DNA of 64,000 nt, taken from contig JALJCO010007870.1 of the NCBI GenBank assembly GCA_023101725.1, positions 306,805 to 370,804 of the forward strand, in the 5' to 3' direction. The position numbers were made by a program, and so were the translations under genes. The notes beneath the pieces are model-generated. The model ran no database searches and was not told the origin of the DNA. It saw only the letters and a program-made list of their open reading frames with translations. The DNA is from Atherinomorus stipes. Lineage: Eukaryota; Chordata; Actinopteri; Atheriniformes; Atherinidae. This document shows, piece by piece, positions 25,801 to 48,636 of this stretch; position 1 is the first letter of the stretch; every line of letters starts with the position of its first letter.

Positions 25801-28800
25801 GGTACAGCAGTTTTAAAGTTCAGAGGGTTATTCAGGGACACCGTAGTAAAAATGGTGGAATAACTATGGCAGCCTCCATGAATGTGCACCCCCCAGCAAG
25901 TAGATATAAATGGCTCACTCTAAGAAAATAAACACAACAACTATTCTAGTGCAGCGATTACACATCAGTAGAAACACAGTTTTGAATTATCTATCACATT
26001 TTTCTGCCACTGACCCTTTTTTACACATTGTACCTTTAATTTCATATTTGTTCTCTTTACTTTGACAATTATGTTGCTATGTGACTGTGCCACATTTACT
26101 ATCACACTTGTTTATGTTGGTATTATGTTACAGTTGTCATTATGTTTACATTTAACATTGCTTCTCTGTTTGGATCCACCTTGTAGGATAGATGTGTGGG
26201 AGTTCCCAACCCAGCACCTCCTAACTTAAGGTGTTGGTGACATCACAGATTAATTCAGGGCTACTTAGTTCAGTCCTATGAGGGTCACAATCTTGCACCT
26301 TTTCAATATCTCTCTGCTCCCAACACGCCTGACTTTAATTAAATAGATCAAATAGCTTATCTAGCTCTCCCCCAGGTTTGGGCATATCCAGTCCTCGAGG
26401 GCCGACATTTACCCACTGAGCAAAGTCAGGTGTGTTGCAATAGGGAAACTCCTAGTACCTGCAGGATGCCGGCCCTCGAGGACTGGAGTTGCCCACTCCT
26501 GCACTGCACAATGACTCATAATGAAAACCTGCGGGATTGTGGTCCTCGTAGGACCGAATTATGCAGCCTTGGATTTAATCATTGGGTAAAACCAAGTGGA
26601 GGATATTGTTTTTGTGTAGGATTTTTATTTGACTGATAGACTTATTTTGAAGCAGTAGCTATATTAGAGTTGGTATTCTTTTTAGGTATTTGGGTTTGTT
26701 AGGGGTTTGATGGATTAATAATATCCATGTAAATAAGGCTACTGCGTATATTGATTTTCAGGGAAATGATAAAATCTGATTCAGAACAGTTGTGTTTTCT
26801 GTTGTGTATCTATGCTGCTAGATTATGGAGATCTTTAAAAGGAAATAGGTCAGATGTGTGGCAGGTTTCCATACTAACATTTTCTTGACAAAGGATGGAA
26901 AATATAATGTTCACCTTAAAAAACTTTTTGGATTGTGAATTCTGCCTACTTTCTGCCTTTTTTGGATTAGGCAAGACTGTTTTACGGAGACCAGCTACAC
27001 TCCAGAACATTCTACATTGTGTTCCTGTTGAGGTATTGTGTCTTTTGGTGATTTAGTTTGTTTTATTTTTTTCTTTTTTTGTCACAGAGGAGCAAGATCC
27101 TTTATGACCGTAAGGTGGACATATTTGCTTTGGGGTTGATCTACTTTGAACTCCTCTGGAACCTCCCTACTGTCCATGAAAAGAATGAGGTGAGTTGCTC
27201 TGACAATCTGAAATCATGCTGCAGAGAGGTGTCAACAGCCCTTTCGGACCAAATCCAGTGAGCATGCTGCTGCACTCTGAAACCCTTTCATTTCAGTGGT
27301 TTGAGCCACTCAGTGGAGGTTTGTCAAACTTCAGCACACAGGACTTTGACCATGGCATGCTGTGACAAATACCTGCAGCCAGATTTTTTTATTTTTATTT
27401 TGTAAAAACAGCCCAGGGTCAACAATACACTGATTAAGAAATTTTCAAACACTCTTTTGAGTTAAAGGAGAAATTCGTTTTTTTTTTCAATCCGGACCTA
27501 TTTTCTTGCATGAAATACATTCATTTACTTTCCCAGACAGTTTTGGTTCAAGTTGAATTCCTTCAGGAGATATTTAGATCCACTCAAAATCAGCGTATGT
27601 CCGATATCATGAAAGTTATGAGGCAACCACATGCAGCCTCTAGATAAGGTATTATCTGCCATAAAATCCTTCATTTCACCAATGTTTTGTTACGAAACAT
27701 TAGTCAGACCCCCCCCCCTGTGAGCTCGAAGTGGCTTTTTTGTGGTGATTCATTCTTATTTACAGACATTTTTACTGCGGTGGCTTTGATGATGTCACTA
27801 TTATGTGACACCATATCAAGTAAATGTCTGTAAATAAGGACGAATCACCACAAAAAAAACGCTTCGAGCTCACGGGGTCCGGCTAATGTTTCGTAACAAA
27901 ACATTGGTGAAATGAAGGAGTTTGTGGTAGATAATGCCTTATGGTTGCCCATTCAAGTTGCACCAAAACTGTCTGGGTGAGTAAATGAATGTATTTCATG
28001 CAAGAAAATAGGTCCAGATTGAAAAATGCATGCATCTGGTCGTCTCTATCAACATCAAAGTGGCTCACTGTACTGACCTTGACAGTAGACAGTAGCACAG
28101 TGGAAAATTTTTAAGAAACGCCATGTCAGTTATAAGAGGTGGATTGTAAAGTTTCTCAAGTCAGAAATTTCTCTTGGCAACATTTTTAAACTACAGATCC
28201 AAAGATGATTTCTGAACCACAATCTAGCCACATCAGTCAGCTGTTGAACATGCTGGCAGCAGCATACTGCTGTGGGGCAGTTTTACAGTTGAATTGTACA
28301 AAAAGTGCACTGGCACATGGGTGATTAATCAAGAAGGAGGTGATCTAAACTAAAAAAAGTAATTTACTTTTTGCAGTAGCTGGGTGTCAGTGCAATGTTC
28401 TGCATCATTGCATAACTTTTACCAGAAGTTGTCAAGTTAGCGCCCAGTTTCAGTTTCACTTACCTGAAACTGAACCACGTAGCTGAATTATACCAAAGAA
28501 TTTAAGTATGCCATATGAAAAGTCCTGTGTGAATTGTATTAATTTGTCCAGTTACATTATCTCTCTCTGTTACTGTGTAAACTCCAGATTTGGACTGATG
28601 TCAGAATCCAGAAGTTTCCACAAGGATTTTCTCAACACTTTCTCCAGGAGGTACTGAGGTTTTCCTTCAGTCAATTCTTCATTTTACTTCTTATGACTGA
28701 TTACAAAGGAGAAATGGTCATTTCATCTGTAGTTAATCTGAGAAACTGCAAAAGATCAGAAACCAAACTGAACTGTTAATGTATGCAAAAAGGTCAAATC

Positions 28801-28965
28801 CCAATGATGTTTTCTGTTTGTTTTCAGAGCCAAATGATAAAGTCAATGCTGTGTGCTAAACCAGAAGAGCGGCCAGAAGCAAGTAAACTAAAGTCGGTCT
28901 TGGAAGAGTTTAAATGTTGCCTTGTGATGCTTAAAACTGAACAGCGGGACAGTAAGACTGTCTGA
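16845..28965 (+). CDS. eif2ak2: PKR copy 1: interferon-induced dsRNA-activated eIF2-alpha kinase
   Basis: Cytosolic dsRNA sensor that phosphorylates eIF2-alpha. Coding exons: 16845-16939, 17888-18014, 18102-18247, 18324-18447, 18573-18646, 18780-18926, 19014-19146, 21913-21962, 22049-22139, 22419-22450, 22526-22568, 22656-22732, 23458-23586, 23695-23823, 23913-24129, 24456-24599, 27088-27189, 28588-28650, 28828-28965; 2,061 nt, all in phase, 686 aa. Three dsRBDs (about residues 5-72, 85-160, 205-275), each ending in the RNA-contact helix ([36 protein letters not shown]). Kinase about 380-686: YAVK Lys414, HRDLK Asp536, DFG Asp554, APEQ after the activation loop. Odd points: the glycine loop starts DKGSFG (first Gly missing) and the position of human Thr446 is Lys573, while the Thr451 equivalent (Thr578, KGT) is kept. 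Human PKR has two dsRBDs, fish forms may have more. Linker exons 10-12 are the least certain. Confidence 0.93.
19748..19966. mobile_element. Short hAT-type MITE in PKR copy 1 intron 7
   Basis: Termini GGGTGCCCAAGTCTGGTCCT and the complement of AGGACTGGACTTGGGCACCC; about 220 bp. Related ends occur at about 26377-26500 and 33074-33250. Confidence 0.7.
20316..20990. repeat. Inverted repeats in PKR copy 1 intron 7
   Basis: GTTAGTCCACTCTT (about 20319) pairs with AGGAGTGGACTAAC (about 20370). A second group at 20868-20990 repeats TTATCTCAAGATAAAG-type blocks and their complements. Probably small non-autonomous DNA elements; family not identified. Confidence 0.5.
21346..21545 (+). mobile_element. 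tRNA-derived SINE
   Basis: A tRNA-like head with box A (TAGCTCAGTTGGTTGAGC, about 21361) and a box B-like sequence (GGTTTAATTCCCAG, about 21425) is followed by a TGCATGTCACTCCCCACTCT body and an ATATAAAGGCC tail typical of fish SINEs. The anticodon arm is not tRNA-like enough for a functional gene. It sits in intron 7 of PKR copy 1. Confidence 0.75.
24665..25520. mobile_element. Palindromic TTAA-target MITE with long inverted arms
   Basis: TTAA (24661-24664) | AGGGGAAGTTCAGAATTTTT ... AAAAATTCTGAACTTCCCCT | TTAA (25521-25524). The arms stay complementary for roughly 245 bp (for example CAGCAACC and CTAATGCTAGTG against TAGCATTAGC and matching flanks). Lies in intron 16 of PKR copy 1 just after the activation-loop exon. 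TTAA target duplication points to the piggyBac superfamily or a similar transposase source. Confidence 0.85.
25525..26035. mobile_element. AGGTACAG-MITE, copy A (intronic, 511 bp)
   Basis: TTAA (25521-25524) | AGGTACAGTATGTAAGAATT ... TTACACATTGTACCT | TTAA (26036-26039). This is the ordinary intronic copy of the family whose other two copies broke coding exons of PKR copy 2. It shares its left TTAA with the palindromic element at 24665-25520, so one inserted at the border of the other. It does not touch a splice site here. Confidence 0.9.
26377..26500. mobile_element. Short hAT-type MITE
   Basis: Inverted termini: GGCATATCCAGTCCTCGAGG and, at the other end, GGCCCTCGAGGACTGGAGTT. It lies within a larger repeat-like stretch (about 26200-26580, with CCTATGAGGGTCACAATC and GATTGTGGTCCTCGTAGG as inverted partners). 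Confidence 0.55.
27466..28028. mobile_element. Palindromic TTAA-type MITE, right end worn
   Basis: Left end TTAA (27462-27465) | AGGAGAAATTCG. Arms: CGGACCTATTTTCTTGCATG near 27497 pairs with CATGCAAGAAAATAGGTCCA near 27998, and TTTGTTACGAAACATTAG near 27686 pairs with CTAATGTTTCGTAACAAA near 27884. The right TTAA is not preserved. In intron 17 of PKR copy 1. Confidence 0.75.
28413..28490 (+). repeat. Copy of a PKR promoter fragment with ISRE inside PKR copy 1 intron 17
   Basis: About 78 bp align with the promoter of PKR copy 2 (31131-31209): AACTTTTACC-GAAGTTG, then CCCAGTTTCAGTTTCACTTA against TCCAGTTTCAGTTTCATTTA, and finally ACCACGTAGCTGAAT in both. The ISRE-like AGTTTCAGTTTCAC is at 28446-28459, followed by a GAAACTGAAC half in the opposite sense. 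It ends about 100 bp before exon 18. Confidence 0.75.
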
Positions 28966-29011
28966 TTACCTCAAGGAAATACTAGAAATCCTAACAAGTA
29001 TGGATGATTAA

Positions 29012-29551
29012 AGGTAGAGTCCGAAGTTTTCCCCCTGACAATAAATGCTGGACTTGTGTGAGTGAAATCTGGCGCACTCCGCACCTTTGGGCCTCTACTC
29101 TCGTGTGGCGGCGAGTTTTGTTTGCAACTCCCCCTCCCCTGACTGTACTTCATCTTTTCCCTTTGTTTTGATGTGATTGGGATGTTTCTGGGTGGAGATT
29201 TGCGTATTGTCTCCAGACACTGGCAGAGCTAAGGTTGTAGGGCTCTTTTGGGATAAACTCGTCGATTGAAGTAAATCTTTTTTTTTTTTTTAATGTTGAC
29301 TGGAGCCATCAGATTCACCCAAATTCTTGCTAAAAACGGTAGATGCAGTGAAAAAAAGGAAGTATTTTGTGGCAAAATGAGCTTTAGATAGAATAGAAAA
29401 CCATGGGTTATTATTGGTTTGGCTGTCACCCACTTCCGAGCTTTGAAGGAGATGCTTGGGGCTGAAGCGCGATGCAGCCATTAACCCGAGGGGAGGGGCT
29501 CTCAGTTTGAATAGTGTTTGCAGAAACAGGGGAACACTCCGGACTCTACCT
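29012..29551. mobile_element. TTAA-target MITE in the 3' UTR region of PKR copy 1
   Basis: TTAA (29008-29011) | AGGTAGAGTCCGAAG ... CGGACTCTACCT | TTAA (29552-29555); 540 bp, starting 47 bp after the stop codon. Another repeat begins at the right TTAA (AGACCCACAATGTAAC), so two elements again share one target. The end of that second element was not found. Confidence 0.85.
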
Positions 29552-31130
29552 TTAAAGACCCACAATGTAACTTTTTATCCTTAAAAATATGCATTTCTCA
29601 CTTACTTTGATGGCACACCAATATTCATTATGCACATTTTCGAGCCTTTACTGCCCAGCAGCGTCCCGAGGCTCAGAAACTACACTATGTAGCTTCTGTA
29701 TCCGGGACGGGGCCGTGAAGTTGCAGCCGACTATTGGTTTGGCACCGCATCGTGTACTAGCAAACAAATATGAACTAGATATGAACACAGCAGGTGTTTT
29801 GAACACGCATCATGACAAGTTCGGAGAAGAAACGCAAAGAAATATTACCAGCGGAAGATAAGAAAAGAAAGAGAGGAAGGGACAGAGCAAGAAAGAAGAC
29901 GAGTCAAGACTGTCTTTTACTGACTGGAGTGAGCTCACACTACAAGTACAATGCAAGATGGAGGGGGGGGTCACTGAGAAAACTGCTAAAAGTTCCATTG
30001 TGGATCTTTAATTCAACAAATTGTGCAAGTCTTACAAGACTTTAAATGATGTCAGTCTTTTAGTTATGACAAACTGAAGGGACAATTTGTGTCATGATCA
30101 TATTATTCTGTGTATGATACTATAAGTGATGGAAGCAACATATATCCTTATTTTGTAATCAATGAATGCAACAGAAATAACAATACACTTTTAACAAGTA
30201 TGGACTTTTAACAAGTACTGTAATCATGTTTTGGCTGACAACTGGCAACTGTTATGCTTTCCTGCATTATGAACTGTTAAAATGTCTTTGTGATATGTAC
30301 TGGGGTACTGAATAGTGTTGGATAATAAAACAGTGGATAAATCATTGTAATGGTCATTCATCTTCCGTTTCTGTTGTTCTTTGCATTAAGTTAAAGTTAG
30401 TGCCAGAATCTTTGATGTGCTCTTTGTCGAACAGTCAGCAATGCATCTTTGTCAGCATTGAAGAAAATAGACTAATGTGTCATCAGTGTTTCCCACTCTT
30501 TTCTTTTCAACCTAACCCAAAAGTACTTTACATCTTAGCACCAAATACAGCTTTTTACTCTTACTTTAATATATAAGAAACACTTATACAGAATCAAATA
30601 GGCTTTTAATGGTGAAGGATAAGTTTGACCCTACAAAAAACCTTGCTGTAACCCAAGCAGAGCAAAGGTCAGAAAACAAACTTGTTGACAAACCACAGTA
30701 ACAGGTCAAAATTCAAAGCAGTGGAGATTCATATCCAATTCTTTGTTGCAGACACAAAGAAGGTCCTTATTGGTTATAAAAGATAAAAAAGGTACAGCAA
30801 CAAACATAAAAAAGTCATAAAGAGGACAATATCAAACATTGGGTGTGCTGGAAACTGGAACAACTCCAGATCACAACATTCCTACCTACCACACCCTGTC
30901 ACAGATAGAGCTGTCCTAACAGGTGAACTTGTTCCTTTAAAAAAAAAAAAAAAAAATGTTTGCACACTTCATGCTTTAATATTATTTCATATAGTGTTTG
31001 AGGCTCTAAAGGGAAATAAAGCCTGATCAAAGAAAAAAGGCCCCAGCCTTAACCCTCTCCCTGCACATTGACAGCATATTGATTTATGTCCGAGTATGAA
31101 GAGATTGAGAATAAACAGCAACGCGTACTG

Positions 31131-31360
31131 GCAACTTTTACCGGAAGTTGCCGAGTTAGTGTCCAGTTTCAGTTTCATTTACCCGATGAACCTGCACCAC
31201 GTAGCTGAATCTTCAAGAATCGAAACCTACAGGCATTTATAGCCGGTGATCTCACGGAATATGCGGATACTGCAGTAGAAGTGCGATGGTAGCAGAAAAC
31301 AGAGCATTTCCGTGACCTTTGATTTGTTTTCTTACAGTTTAACTCGCTGAGTCATTTATC
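31131..31360 (+). promoter_or_regulatory. PKR copy 2 promoter with ISRE
   Basis: AGTTTCAGTTTCAT at 31165-31178 is a full match to the ISRE consensus AGTTTCNNTTTC, 183 bp before the ATG. CCGGAAGTTG at 31141-31150 is an ETS-type site beside it. The block is duplicated inside PKR copy 1 at 28413-28490. Transcription start not located. Confidence 0.75.
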
Positions 31361-42572
<11,212 letters not shown>

Positions 42573-43216
42573 TTATCAGGAAAGGGAGATTTGAAGAGTG
42601 CAAGGAGCATGTGGAGTTCCTCGCTGGCTGCTGGACATGATTCGCTACTCTATTATGTCATTTGTCTGAAAAATTGGTGATATGGGACACTTTTGTGGGA
42701 AAAACTTTGGATCACGTATGCTGCAACAATGATTAAGCACATGAAATATGAAATCATGCTGTATTATGGTTTTAACATCACTGCAACATTTATAGTAATC
42801 AGCTTAATTCCTAATTAATCATGCTGTGGTTCATTTGAACAGTTAATATTGACCTTTTTGTAAAAATGGTTTAGTGTTGTATAAATGAGTGCTGAATTGT
42901 AAGCTGTAAGTTAAAAAATGGTAGAAAAGATTTTGCACTTTCTAATTGAATATGAATGTTACACCAATGATGCCTACAATATGTCATTAGTAGGTTCAGC
43001 ACCTTATTGGAAAAAACAAATATGTCCAAGTAAACAATATATTCTGAAAACAAGTTTAAATGAATTTGTTTTAATTGGGTTAATTTGGACTGTATTGGTG
43101 CCTTGTTAAGACTTTCACTGTGAATGGACACTTGACTAATAAAATTGATTGAATGACTTAAAGTGATGTCACCTTCCCTTGCTGAGAAAAAAAGGTTTGT
43201 GCCATTTTGGATTTTT

Positions 43217-43248
<32 letters not shown>

Positions 43249-44503
43249 TTTACTGTTTAGTTTGTTAGCTGACAAATGCATACTGTAGTATGCAGTATTT
43301 AGAAATAAAATAATTCAGTGAAAAGCAACCATGAAGAAATTTCATATTCACTGCAAAGGCTCCAGATTTGGGCTTGTGCCAAAAGGTTTATGTATTTTTA
43401 ACTGACAATGTTTCCATATTTAAAACAGATTTGTGTTTTGTCAAAGTAATGGCAGAACCAGCTTCATTATTACACATGAACACAAAAGCAGACTGTTTTA
43501 GTTTGTCTCATTGAGCTTTCTTTATGGAGTAAATGTAACAGAATAATAAATCATGATCAAGACAACTCTAAAAGCTATTCACATATCAGAATGTCAGAAA
43601 GAGGTTTGTAAGACTGGACTTTATAAGAAACACCCGCCTTAATGAGTGGAAATAAATGGTTGGACGAAGCCTACTCAAATTTTCATTTAATCCTGTGGAG
43701 AACAATGTAAGAAGGGCCAAAAATGTTTCCTTTTAATACTGTTTTTGTTTTGTTTTTTTCCTTTATTTTTTGTGGACAGTGTAAAAACTTTTTTTGTCTT
43801 TCCTTTTTTTTAAACACTTGAATTAAAGGCTATTAACAATGTGAACTTGTGGTAGTGCCATAATAGTTTCGTCATCTTAAATGATAATTAGTTATAGCAA
43901 TTTTTAAATTAGATATTATATTTGTTCAATGTGTTCATGCGGCATTGTTTTGGAATGATTTCCAGATGGAAAATAAATTGTACTTGATATTGGAACTTGA
44001 CTTGTTACAATTTTTTATTATCCCGGGTAGCTACTCAAATTCCAAGCAATATTTTGTGTATTTATTATTTTAGCCACATTTTGTATACATTAAATTAAAT
44101 TCCAAAGAAAATTACCCTGTTATTCAGAATTTAAACAAATTGAGCTCCGTTTATTTTGAAACATTAACTTATCTGAAAAACTAACAAAAAAAATTAAGAC
44201 TATCTTTGGAAAACATTTAAATTTATAACCTAGTAAGAAAATCTTTTGTGTAAATGTTATTACATTTTTTTTTTCTCTTATTTTGTGTTTTCATTGTTAT
44301 TGTTTGAAGACCTGAAGCTGCATACCAATGTAGCTGCTGTTAATACTGTTCTTTAACTTGTAAATAAAGTTTTTTTGGGGAAAAAAAAACGAAGTGGAGA
44401 CTTCTCGCGATTTTAGGACATCCAATCATAGACGCATATACAGCTATGCAGCCAATGAGCACCTGTCCTTCACTGAGGGGCAGGTCTGCGTCTTTGGCGC
44501 TTT

Positions 44504-44506
<3 letters not shown>
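42573..44506. other. 3' UTR of PKR copy 2 and upstream DNA of PKR copy 3
   Basis: AATAAA at 43138-43143 is a likely polyadenylation signal (565 bp after the stop), with further AATAAA motifs at 43304 and 43972 and AAATAAAG at 44362. From 44391 the sequence becomes promoter-like: TTCTCGCGATTTT, two CCAAT boxes (CCAATCAT near 44431, CCAATGAG near 44453) and TTTGGCGC, an E2F-type site, at 44493-44500. No coding exon seen. Confidence 0.55.
44391..44506 (+). promoter_or_regulatory. Candidate promoter of PKR copy 3, cut off by a LINE
   Basis: CCAAT boxes, a TCTCGCG motif and an E2F-type TTTGGCGC sit in 116 bp that would lie about 0.3 kb upstream of the copy 3 ATG if the LINE were absent. The 10-bp target GCGCTTTAAT is repeated on the far side of the LINE at 49685. 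No ISRE recognised here. Confidence 0.45.
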
Positions 44507-44540
<34 letters not shown>

Positions 44541-44691
44541 TTTATTGAAACATAAGAGAACAAGGTATACAACAAGTTGGAATACAAAAAGACAAAGAAG
44601 GAAGAAAACAAACAAACATAACTAGTACAACTTGAGTATACCGCAACCAAAATGCCAGGGGTTTTAAAAGCATTACAGGGTAAAGCAGGCC

Positions 44692-47600
44692 TCAGACAAA
44701 TACGTTAAACTGCCTGAAAAGGCTACAAGTTTTTAATGCTTTTTTGTTAGTACCATCTCTTATTGTAGTAGTATATTGTTTTATATATAAAATTAACTCC
44801 GTAAAGTTTGGCCTGTGATTGGAAAACTTAGATCTGTGTATGTAATATTTTGAAAGAATGAGGAGCAGGTTAATTATGAAAAAGTTTGATTTAAGTCTGT
44901 TGTCATAATTGGTATAACCAAATAATACATTTTCCCAGCATAAAGAAAAGTGAGGGTAGATATGATCAACAATAAAACGTGCAAGTTTACTCCATAGACG
45001 TTTTGTATAAGAGCATTGCCAGAACAGATGAATCATTGTTTCTCTTTGGACGCCACAGAAAGTGCAGTTAACATTAATGTCATTTTTAAGTCTTTGAAGA
45101 TAGTGATTAGTAGGATAAAACCTGTGCAACATTTTAAAAGAAATTTCCTTAACCTTGTTGGTCAAGAGGAACTTGTGTGGTAACAGCCAGACTTTGTTCC
45201 AGCATATGTTGTCAACAAAACTAGACCAAAAAGACTGAGAGGAGGGTGAGCAGGTGACGTCTTGGAGGAAGAGGTCCCGAATTGTCCGGTTCTTCTGTTT
45301 GGGGGATGATGACGAAAAACAAATCTTTCCAATGTTTGTTTCAGTGACCTTAGGAAGAGACGGTTGAGTACAACACCCTACTACACCTCTGAGAAGAGAG
45401 ATTATACCTGAGGGAACAGCATCAAAAACAATACAGAACTGCTTTGGAGGAACAGGAATTTTGTAATGTTGTAAAAACTCAGCATAGCTGTAGAGATGCC
45501 CATCTTGATTAAATAGTTGGTTAACTGTAATAATATTATTATCAATCCAGTTTTGAAAAAAAAATCGACTTATTCTTGTATAAAATAGATTTGTTATTCC
45601 ATATGAGACACTTGTGTGGGCTAAAGTTATGCTTGTAAATTAAAGACCACGCCAGCAACATTTGTTTATGAAAAGATGAAAGTTTAAGGGGGATTTTGTT
45701 AATATTGTAGTTGCAGAGTAGGAGAAAATCAAGACCACCGACCATAGAAAATACATGATTAGGAATTATATTCCATAAAGAAGTTGGACATTTTAAATAC
45801 TGTTTTATCCAGTTTATTTTAAAAGTGTAATTTATTGTTGTGAAATCTACAAAGTTGAGTCCTCCTTTAGAATATTCATTCATCAAAGCAGATTTTTTTT
45901 TAGGAAATGAGTGTGATTTTTCCATACGAAATTTAAAAGGGCTTTATCAATATTTTTGCATATTTGAGGGTCTACATCCAGTGATTGTGCGGCATAAGCT
46001 AATCTTGATATTCCTTCAGCTTTTGAGAGCAAGATTCTGCCTCTTAATGATAAATCACGCAAGAGCCATAAATTTAGTTTTTTCTTTGTTCTTTCAATTA
46101 TAGGATTAAAGTTATTGAAGCATCTTTGTTTCTCATCTCGCTCAATATTAACACCCAAATACGTAACAGAGTTTTTAATGGGAATATTTGAGATTGAGCC
46201 AGCATTGTATTCTTTTATTGCCAATAATTCACATTTTTTAAAGTTAAGACAAAGACCAGAGGCTTTAGAGAATGGTTCTAGTAAAGTAATAGCTAAAGGG
46301 ACCTGTGAACTGTTTTTTAAAAAAAAGAGTCGTGTCATCAGCAAGTTGACTGATGAGAACTGTCCTATTTGTGATAGTGAGGCCCTGCAAATTACTCTCT
46401 TTTATGTGGGAGCATAACAGCTGAGCAACAAGTAAAAAGAGATATGGGGATATGGGACAGCCTTGTCGGATGCCCCGTTGCACATAGAACCTGGCTGATG
46501 ATCCATGTTTAAGATTAATAGAACAGTTGGCATTTTTATATAGGGTTCTAATAGTGTTACAGAAAAAAAATCTCCAAATCCAAGCTTCTTAAGTGTAAGG
46601 TGTAAAAATTGGTGCTCAACGGTATCAAATGCCTTAAAGAAGTCAAGAAAGAGAATGTAGCCATTGTCTGGGATTAAATATGAGTAATCCAGCAAATCCA
46701 GAACAAGTCTTATATTATTTGAAATGTGCCTGTTATTTAAGAAACCGGATTGTTCCTCATCAATTATAGAGTCCAGGATTAACTTAATTCTTTGTGCAAA
46801 GATAAGAGCTAAAATTTTATAATCATTATTGAGCAAACATATAGGACGCCAATTGTCAATATAAAGCAAGTCTTTTTTTGGTTTGGGTATTAGTGTGATT
46901 AATCCTTGGGTCATACTCCAGGGCAAATTCCCGGTTAAAATACATTCATTAAATAGGTGAAATAAGAAAGGAGCTAGTTGGGGAGCAAACATCTTATAAA
47001 ATTCGGATGACAAACCGTCAGTACCAGGGGATTTGTTATTTTTTAGATGTCCTATGGAATCCTGAACTTCTTTAATTGACAAAGAGGCATCACATAGTTC
47101 CTTGTCTGCCTGGTCAAGTTTTGGAGTCTTTTGTAAATTGTTAAGAAATGCTAAGGCATCGCTCTCACAGTATTTTGATGTATAAAGTTTTTCATAAAAG
47201 GATGAACAAAAGTTGGATATTATTTTGGGATCATCAGTTACTGTCTCCTCAATTTTTAACTGATTAATTGTATTTAATTTTGCACGCTGTTTCTCTAATT
47301 TAAAGAAGTATGAGGAGTTTTTGTTCACCTTTTTCTAACCACTGCTTTCTGGATCTAATAAATGCTCCTTCAGCCTTCTGTTTGTAAATATTGTCTAATT
47401 TTTCTTGTAATTGAATCATTTCTACCTTTTCTTCTTCTGACAGAGTCTCAGGAGAAAGTTGTGAATATAAAGAGATGCTTGTAACAATGTTCTGTTCTTC
47501 TGCCTTCCTTTTTTTAGCCAAGTCACTTCCAAATTTTCTTAGATACTTTGCTGATTCATGCTTAAATAATTCCCAATTTTTACTAAACAAGTTTTCTGCT

Positions 47601-48430
47601 TGAGCTTTGTTCAGGTAACGGGAGATTAAAAGCGAGATATGTCTTTTTACAATATCATATTCTAGTAAGGAATTGTTTAGCTTCCAATAACTTGCTCTGG
47701 TCACATTGGCATGCTCAGGAGATAAAGATAACGAGATGTAGATAGCCTTATGATCACTAAGCGGACAAGGAAGAATTCTTAAGGTAACATCTTGTTCTTT
47801 AATACTTCTAGAAATTAACCAATAATCTAATCTGGATAGTCTTGAATTGTCTTTATTATTCCAGGTGAAGGACTTTAAATTAGGAAATTTAGTTCTCCAT
47901 ATATCTATTAAATCAAATCTTTCAATGAAATCTTTAAGGAATGTGTTTCTGTTGTTACTAGTAGGTGGCCATTTATCAACTAATGGGTTAAGAATTACGT
48001 TGAAGTCTCCCCCAACAAGAATGTGTGAGTTTGGGAATTTTATTAACCAACTCTTAAGTTTGTCACTAATAATATTAAATAGCTTAACATTTTCTGCATG
48101 TGAATTGTACCCGTAAACATTAACAATAATGAATGCAGTTTTATTCAGATTGATTACATGGCAAGTGAAGTGACCTTTAGGATCTGTAGATGTAAGCAGA
48201 ACATCTCCATCAAAAGTATTTTTCATTGTTAATACACCTGCAGAACGTTCAGAGCCATTGGAAAACCACAGGTCATTACCCCATTGAGACCTCCAGAAGT
48301 TAACATCTTGTGGTACAGAATGAGATTCTTGACAGAAACAAAAATTAGTGTTCAACTGTTTTTTGAAATAAAAATAAAGCCTTACGTTTGATATTATTTC
48401 TTAAACCCCTGGCATTTAATGAAACTATTG
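44692..48430 (-). pseudogene. LINE ORF2 (endonuclease and reverse transcriptase), broken by frameshifts
   Basis: Fragments in order: apurinic-like endonuclease at 48355-47300 (GGDFN, SRLDYWLIS and SDHKAIYISL mark catalytic blocks); reverse transcriptase at 47328-46402 (SPGTDGLSSEFYK, LIPKPKK, FLDFFKAFDTVEH) and 46483-46265 (IRQGCPISPYLF, then LADDTTLFF, the YADD box); thumb and connection at 46344-45883 and 45925-45542; C-terminal zinc-finger-like region at 45165-44692 (CTFCGVQRETMIHLFWQC). At least five frame changes separate them, including one near the start at about 48360. Not functional as it stands. Confidence 0.9.
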
Positions 48431-48636
48431 ACAATGACACTTTTTAAAGAAGAGAGTGGATGCAATAAACAGCAAAATAAAAACGTGAGAATCTCTCACT
48501 GAGCTCCAGTATCAGGTTACAGATATCTTCCGGCAGCAAATAACAGTAAAAAAAAAGAAACAGAAATGCAATTGTAACTAAGGAAGTCTCATATTTTAGA
48601 GAGGAGCACTTTGGTATTTTAACCAGCCTTGAAGGA

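Larger units (their letters stand above)
28966..31360. other. Region between PKR copies 1 and 2: 3' UTR, MITEs, promoter
   Basis: Contains the MITE at 29012-29551, a repeat from 29556 with a short lysine/arginine-rich open frame (29812-30045, probably repeat-derived), AATAAA at 30324-30329 as a possible PKR copy 1 polyadenylation signal, an A-run at about 30938-30955, and the copy 2 promoter. No further gene seen. Confidence 0.6.

Noticed and set aside
29812..30045. Plus-strand open frame MTSSEKKRKEILPAEDKKRK, possible small basic protein
   Set aside because: Lies in a repeat that starts at a TTAA MITE border; no splice or conservation evidence, and similar frames are usual in fish repeats.
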